Assembly (NCBI RefSeq): GCF_000006445.2
Contig: NC_006048.2
Coordinates: 1,240,001-1,304,000 of the forward strand
DNA: 64,000 bases
Direction: 5' to 3'
Origin: Debaryomyces hansenii CBS767
Lineage: Eukaryota > Ascomycota > Pichiomycetes > Serinales > Debaryomycetaceae
The notes under the pieces are model-generated. The model was not told where the DNA came from, made no database searches, and saw nothing but the letters and a program-made list of their open reading frames with translations. The translations under genes and the position numbers were made by a program. Shown here in pieces: positions 59,443 to 64,000 of this stretch; the first letter of the stretch is position 1; each line of letters begins with the position of its first letter.

Positions 59443-60606
59443 ATGGATGCAATAGCTGATTCTGTGTTTACAGATATAGGATCCTCTGATTCTCCTAGTG
59501 ATGATCCATCTCTTTTGACGGTAGTACTTGATGTTACGCCCCAAAGTTGGTATAAGATAAGAAACCAGATTACCATACAAGAAGTAGCAAAGTCATTGCT
59601 TGTATTCCTTAATGCACATCTTTCATTAAACAATTCTAATCAAGTAGCATTCATTGCTAGCACACCGCAAGGTTCCAAGTTTTTATATCCTAATCCGGAG
59701 AAAAATTATGACGAAGTTAGTTCGAAGAAGAATGGTGAGGGCTCAAATTTGAATAAGGCAGATTCTACTTCGAGTTTGGTAGGTGATGGCATGTATAGAC
59801 AGTTTAGAATTGTGGACGAGGCCGTATTGGAAAAATTGAATGAAATCTTTGCAGACATATCCCAAAATGTTGATAAGAGTCGTTCAAATTCAACATTATC
59901 TGGTGCATTAAGTTTAGCCCTCACGTATACGAATAGAATGCTTAATTTGGACCTGTCGATTTCTACAACAACGGCATCAGCTATAAATACAACTACTAAT
60001 GCCAACTCTAATAAAACTAGCTCTTCTGGAACAACGTCAAATTCAATGTCCACGGGTGGAACGAATACTACAAGTCTTACATCTATGAGATCAAGGATTT
60101 TAATAGTTTCATCTAACGACGACAATGACATCAAATATATTCCAATCATGAACACAACATTTGCAGCACAAAAAATGAAGGTACCTATAGACGTAGCTAA
60201 ATTGGGAGAAAGAGACTCTTCATACTTACAACAAGCATCAGATGCTACTAATGGTGTATACTTGCATATTGCAAACCCAGAAGGATTGATTCAGACTCTA
60301 TCCACAGCATTTTTTATCGAACCATCAATCAGACTGTTAATAATACTTCCGACTAATTCCAATGTTAATTATAGAGCAAGTTGTTTCATTACGGGTAAAT
60401 CAGTAAATCTAGGATTTGTTTGCTCTGTTTGCTTATGCATAATGAGTATAATTCCTAAAGAAGGTAAGTGTCCCACTTGCGGTTCTAAATTTGACGAAAA
60501 GATATTAGCACAATTAAGAAGAGGTGTTGTTATCCCCGTAAAGAAGAAAAGAAAGCTTGACTCGAATGGAAATGGCCAGTCTGATAATGTAACACCAGAA
60601 ATATAA
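59443..60606 (+). CDS. TFB4: TFIIH core subunit Tfb4 (p34)
   Basis: Core subunit of TFIIH, used in transcription initiation and nucleotide-excision repair. The 387 residues start with a von Willebrand A-like fold: DPSLLTVVLDVTPQSWYKIR near 20-39, and LLVFLNAHLSLNNSNQVAFI. A low-complexity T/S/N insert lies around 170-210. A C-terminal C4 zinc finger follows, with VCSVCLCIMS then GKCPTCGSKFD (about 325-352), and a basic tail ends KKKRKLDSNGNGQSDN. Domain order and size fit Tfb4 (338 in S. cerevisiae). Its stop is 16 bp from the stop of the convergent zinc-finger gene. Confidence 0.93.
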   Translation: MDAIADSVFTDIGSSDSPSDDPSLLTVVLDVTPQSWYKIRNQITIQEVAKSLLVFLNAHLSLNNSNQVAFIASTPQGSKFLYPNPEKNYDEVSSKKNGEGSNLNKADSTSSLVGDGMYRQFRIVDEAVLEKLNEIFADISQNVDKSRSNSTLSGALSLALTYTNRMLNLDLSISTTTASAINTTTNANSNKTSSSGTTSNSMSTGGTNTTSLTSMRSRILIVSSNDDNDIKYIPIMNTTFAAQKMKVPIDVAKLGERDSSYLQQASDATNGVYLHIANPEGLIQTLSTAFFIEPSIRLLIILPTNSNVNYRASCFITGKSVNLGFVCSVCLCIMSIIPKEGKCPTCGSKFDEKILAQLRRGVVIPVKKKRKLDSNGNGQSDNVTPEI

Positions 60607-60622
60607 ATAACGAGTATATAAT

Positions 60623-61066
60623 TCATTTTAATAGAGAAGGTTTTTTTGGATCTATTCCGCTATCGACTACGCCAAAGTTGAAGTTCCGTGGGTAAGCATG
60701 TTTATCAATCATATGTAATCTTCTTTTTCGTCTATCAATACATATCTTTTTACATCCACCAGTTAACGAATATTGAAAGCATTTATAAACCTTTTCTCCC
60801 TTTTCTTTACTTATTTGAAAAAATGGATTGTGATTTTCATCAATATGTATATCAAGAAATGTTTCTGATGGAAACTTCTTCTGACATTCTAAACAAAGAA
60901 AATTATGGGTATCAACTATATGCGCTTCGTACGCTAAATAATCATTAAAGCTAATGGGATTTGAATGACATGGAGGTATAGAACAATTTATGACAGTTCC
61001 GCGTGATGTCAACACCTGCTCTTCATTATATTCAACGTCACTTTCCCTTCTAGGTCGTTTACTCAT
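60623..61066 (-). CDS. C2H2 zinc-finger protein, ZNF511-like
   Basis: A 147-residue protein with a basic N-terminus (MSKRPRRESD) and C2H2-type modules: CSIPPCH...HIVDTH (about 28-53), CLECQKKFPSETFLDIHIDENH (about 57-79), and CFQYSLTGGCKKICIDRRKR leading to RLHMIDKH (about 96-123). The last module, with the pattern K-C-x-x-x-x-x-G-C and then RRKRRLHMIDKHAYPRNF, is that of the eukaryotic ZNF511 family. Function is poorly known in any organism. Only 114 bp separate its start from BRR1. Confidence 0.68.
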   Translation of the reverse strand: MSKRPRRESDVEYNEEQVLTSRGTVINCSIPPCHSNPISFNDYLAYEAHIVDTHNFLCLECQKKFPSETFLDIHIDENHNPFFQISKEKGEKVYKCFQYSLTGGCKKICIDRRKRRLHMIDKHAYPRNFNFGVVDSGIDPKKPSLLK

Positions 61067-61180
61067 TGAATAAGTGACTAATTGATAAATAAATCAAAAC
61101 TGATGCTCATTTATATTTATGTACTCATTTTTTTTTCAGTTCGTAAGGACTTTGCCATAAAAGGCATTTGATATATAATA

Positions 61181-62050
61181 ATGACTAAACGACACGATTA
61201 CCAGAATGGTGAATATTCTAATAGAACGAAACATGCTAGGGTAAGCAATGATAGCGAAGGACATAACACTAGTGTCCCAGATGTCGGATCATTTACTCAA
61301 GGCCCTCTAGATGCAACATTTGGCCAGCATGCAGCATTCCCTGAAACACAACCCGATGAAGCTACAGACCCATTAACTGATTCTGTCCAATCGTACTTGG
61401 AATCTGTTAGGAGAGAGGCGGAAAAGGACCAATGCATTTACTATACCCATAGATCCCAAAATCTACCCCCAGAAGATAGCGAAAACAAAACTATTGAGGA
61501 TAGTAGAGAAGAGTCTAACATTGCAATTACATCTGATAATAACGAAATATGGAAAACAGAGCTTATGGAGGAGTTTTTGCGATTGAAAGAAGACGTCGAA
61601 ATATACCTGCAATCGTTAAAAGTGCAACCAGATCAAATTTCAGAGAATCAACCAGAAGCAGAAGCGAATACAGAAATACCCTTTGACATACCAGAAACGG
61701 CAACTGCCTGGCGACAGTACATTATCAACAATCCTCCTCCATCAATTAAATTCTTCTTCTTACATTTGAACCGTCCTACGATAATAAAGCTTCTCATATA
61801 CGTATCTAAATGGTTAAGTGCCAACAGTAATGAAAACCTATCCAAGTGGATATTTCTGCTTTTCTTACGACTTGATAGCCTTTTAGATCATATTGACTGT
61901 TCGATTGTAAGAGATTTAGCAAAGAAGGCCATAAAAATAAAGATCAACACAAACCCCCAGGATATTAATGACGTTTCGAAATATACAATTGACATGGTCA
62001 TAGTCATTGTAGGAGAGTATTATAGACAAAGAGACCTACTTGTATATTAA
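61181..62050 (+). CDS. BRR1: Gemin2-family snRNP protein (Brr1)
   Basis: Spliceosomal snRNP biogenesis factor of the SIP1/Gemin2 family. The 289 residues have a polar N-terminus (1-70), an early conserved helix (DPLTDSVQSYLESVRREAEK, 66-85), and a helical C-terminal domain: TAWRQYIINNPPPSIKFFFL, then LSKWIFLLFLRLDSLLDHID, and CSIVRDLAKKAIKIK, patterned like human Gemin2 W-L-Y-x-L-L-x-x-L and I-R-x-L-A-R. In-frame CTG at 61856-61858 falls where Gemin2 has alanine, fitting CUG read as serine. Slightly shorter than S. cerevisiae Brr1 (341). Confidence 0.72.
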   Translation: MTKRHDYQNGEYSNRTKHARVSNDSEGHNTSVPDVGSFTQGPLDATFGQHAAFPETQPDEATDPLTDSVQSYLESVRREAEKDQCIYYTHRSQNLPPEDSENKTIEDSREESNIAITSDNNEIWKTELMEEFLRLKEDVEIYLQSLKVQPDQISENQPEAEANTEIPFDIPETATAWRQYIINNPPPSIKFFFLHLNRPTIIKLLIYVSKWLSANSNENLSKWIFLLFLRLDSLLDHIDCSIVRDLAKKAIKIKINTNPQDINDVSKYTIDMVIVIVGEYYRQRDLLVY

Positions 62051-62224
62051 TATAGGACTATTTACTTCATTAATGATAAACTAGTAGTTAAGAATGTAGT
62101 TTTCGAATTTGCACTACCATGGAAAAAAGTGTTGATATCTCAACAATAGATGTAATTAACATAATTTAGATTAGATTTAAAGCAGCATTGATTATCAATT
62201 ATTCAATAATAAGTATCAGAAATA

Positions 62225-62694
62225 ATGGCACCAAAGGTTATTAGAGAAGATTTAGTCGTACCGTACGTATTAATTTTGTTTTGATAAAGACATAATTGCA
62301 CTTCTATGCAAAGAAATGATAACAGGAATAATGAACTAACATGATCAATAGATACAAGCATGTACCAGCGAAGGCTCGTTCTGAAGCTTCTGGAATGGTA
62401 GCACAATCATTGCCAATGGCAGCAATGTTTATGAAAAATAAATTGTTATCGTGGACGTCATTATTTTTGGCTATACAGTCGTACTTAAACGATCCTATTA
62501 ATAAACAGGAAGATTCAGAAAGTCAACAACAACCACCACTTTTAAAGATTCTTTTCGCTATTATTGCTGTTTGTACATGTTACATTGATTTGATCTTTCC
62601 TAAGTCCGGTCCAGCTTCAAAGGTAGAAAGCTTAGCCCAAACAGCGAGTGCAACTGCGTCGGCCGTGATCTCTTCTGCTACTGGTAGTAACTAA
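62225..62694 (+). CDS. Asterix/PAT10-family small membrane protein (one intron)
   Basis: Small ER membrane protein related to animal Asterix (WDR83OS), a subunit of the PAT chaperone complex for multipass proteins. Exons are 62225-62262 and 62352-62694, with an 89-bp intron (62263-62351; GTACGT, AACTAAC, TAG). The product has 126 residues: MAPKVIREDLVVPYKHVPAK across the junction, then GMVAQSLPMAAMFMKNKLLS, a first helix (WTSLFLAIQSYL, about 50-62) and a second (LLKILFAIIAVCTCYIDLIF, about 78-97), ending with a Ser/Ala/Thr-rich tail. The family pattern of a basic K-W/L-S-W entry helix and a P-rich exit is present. The 5' splice site is the less usual GTACGT. Family assignment is by pattern. 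Confidence 0.72.
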
Positions 62695-62816
62695 GACTTA
62701 ATTACATTTCTGACTTGATGGATCTTAAAAAATGGTTTAATATTACAAAATATAAATATATCTATACATAACAATAATACACGTTTGAGAATAACATTTG
62801 TGAAATAACAGTGGCT

Positions 62817-64000
62817 CTATTTCCAGTTGAAAATAGCACTTTCTAAGCCTTTGTATGATACAGAAAGTTTCAGTGATGTATTGTCCCATGCCAAATCACA
62901 GATACCGATATTTGCTTTGTTTTCCAACCTTTCTGTAGACGGTATTTCAAGATCATGGCATCCCATGCATCTTAGCACGTCTTTCCTTTTACCAGAATAA
63001 CGAGAGGGGGCAACATCCCATATAGATATTCTTCCAGCGTCATCTCCAACAGCCAACCACCTATGGTCAGGAGAAACTGATGCAATGAAAATCAAAGAAT
63101 CTTTCTTATTTGCAAATGATGTCACAGTATTATCAGTAGGAAGATTAAAATTATCTTCGTTTTTAAATACATTCGTACTTACTATGGCTTCACCGCTTGT
63201 CGTATTCCACATATTTACAATGCCTTCCATGGACACACTTAACAAAGCGCTTTCATTTTCTGAGGCATTTAACCAAAACAACCCGATAATAGGAGATGTA
63301 TGAAGTTTTATGCCTACATTCTTTTTGTCAGTCTGGGTATTTAACTCAAGTGACTCATGCGTTGAACTGCTTTTCCATATTTTAATCACGTAGTCAAAAT
63401 CAGAACTTGATGCTAAAAGCTTAGTATTTGTACTGAATTCGAGAATGGATATATTATTATTGTGACCAGGGAGAAATCCAATAGGCTTGACTAATGAATC
63501 CAGGTTTATTGAAGGTGCTAAATTAAACTGGGCGCCGTTCGTTTGTGGGACCGTAATTACATACACCTTAATTGTGTCTTTTGGGGTTGAAAGTGCAAAT
63601 TTGAATTCGTCTATCCAACAGGCATCTATAGTTGATGTTTGACATGCAGGGGTAGCGGGCGATTTGATTATTTGAATTAAATTCAAATTATTGCCGTCCC
63701 ATAAACAAACTTGGTTATTTACTGCAATGGATAGCAAATATTGCCCGCTTTCGCTCCAAATTAAACTGGATATTAACGCTGGGGTATTTTCGGTTTCTGG
63801 TGCTTCTTTATATCCTGTTAAGGCATCTGCTTCGATATCAAATGATGCTGCAGTATTAGCAATATTCTTTAATTTACCATCCGGAGACCATGCCCTAAGC
63901 TCACCATTTATGCCTGCAGTAACTATGATATTTCCCATAGGAGCCCACGAAACCGTTGTAATTTCGTTGTCCACCGCACTTGAATTGGATCCTTGAAGAA
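62817..64000 (-). CDS. SIF2: Sif2-like WD40 subunit of the Set3 deacetylase complex (5' end outside the window)
   Basis: WD40 protein of the Set3C histone-deacetylase complex, related to TBL1. The reading frame continues off the right edge, so the N-terminus (LisH domain expected) is missing. The visible 394 or so residues hold WD repeats such as VSWAPMGNIIVTAGINGELR, SSLIWSESGQYLLSIAVNNQ, LEFSTNTKLLASSSDFDYVI, LLSVSMEGIVNMWNT and HRWLAVGDDAGRISIWDVAP. The final repeat ends with ICDLAWDNTSLKLSVSYKGL, corresponding to the last blade of yeast Sif2 (FDLSWNCAGNKISVAYSL). The 5' part of the first repeat lies at the window edge. Confidence 0.8.
   Translation of the reverse strand, partial: LQGSNSSAVDNEITTVSWAPMGNIIVTAGINGELRAWSPDGKLKNIANTAASFDIEADALTGYKEAPETENTPALISSLIWSESGQYLLSIAVNNQVCLWDGNNLNLIQIIKSPATPACQTSTIDACWIDEFKFALSTPKDTIKVYVITVPQTNGAQFNLAPSINLDSLVKPIGFLPGHNNNISILEFSTNTKLLASSSDFDYVIKIWKSSSTHESLELNTQTDKKNVGIKLHTSPIIGLFWLNASENESALLSVSMEGIVNMWNTTSGEAIVSTNVFKNEDNFNLPTDNTVTSFANKKDSLIFIASVSPDHRWLAVGDDAGRISIWDVAPSRYSGKRKDVLRCMGCHDLEIPSTERLENKANIGICDLAWDNTSLKLSVSYKGLESAIFNWK

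Noticed and set aside
54058..64000. Functional gene cluster from VPS15 to SIF2
   Set aside because: Products belong to unrelated pathways (trafficking, salvage, TFIIH, snRNP, ER, chromatin); close spacing is typical of compact yeast genomes.

Overview
The window is nuclear DNA from a budding yeast, most likely a CUG-Ser1-clade species close to Debaryomyces; the species is inferred from general gene content and AT-rich composition, not from a marker gene. The evidence is compact intron-poor genes on both strands, yeast-type introns (GTATGT, TACTAAC, short), Saccharomycotina-specific orthologues, and absence of in-frame CTG from the strongly biased PGK1. In-frame CTG elsewhere falls at positions where homologues carry small or polar residues, which fits CUG read as serine.

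Layout. 0-18 kb: GCD1 (eIF2B gamma), RPT4 (19S proteasome ATPase), MRPL40 (mitoribosome), CDC31 (centrin, two introns), NIP100 (dynactin), SPT14 (GPI anchor), MEX67 (mRNA export), DAP1, NAT5, SEC63 and ADE17. 18-26 kb: RPL15, a 2.5-kb gene-poor stretch, then two related zinc-finger proteins flanking FMP52. 26-40 kb: a Ctr copper transporter, SEC8 (exocyst), MMS4 (one intron), FES1, PGK1, FAT1, a 1.5-kb spacer with decayed coding-like sequence, and COX15. 40-54 kb: EMP65/TAPT1 family, RTR1, a LYR-motif protein, an intron-containing unknown, CDC14 (intron), AIM7 (three introns), an orphan, RPS13 (intron), an MFS sugar transporter and a decayed partial copy of RPS13. 54-64 kb: VPS15, FCY1 (intron), TFB4, a ZNF511-like protein, BRR1/Gemin2, an Asterix-family protein (intron) and SIF2 running off the right edge.

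Eleven introns in eight genes were reconstructed by matching splice signals to reading frame and protein-family expectation. Several genes (AIM7, MMS4, the 45.3-kb unknown, the Asterix protein) would be truncated or missed by simple open-frame calling. Most genes are unrelated housekeeping functions with no operon-like logic; linkage is informative only for the zinc-finger/FMP52/zinc-finger block and for RPS13 with its decayed copy.

I found no transposon, CRISPR-like array, tRNA, rRNA or clear new multi-gene system. The most interesting items are the decayed RPS13 copy whose 3' flank is better conserved than its coding part, a 24-bp tandem repeat upstream of RPL15, a triple 12-bp motif next to a perfect heat-shock element upstream of FES1, paired copper-response-like sites at the Ctr gene, SUMO-interaction-like motifs created by splicing in Mms4, and two frame-broken coding-like patches in the long spacers.
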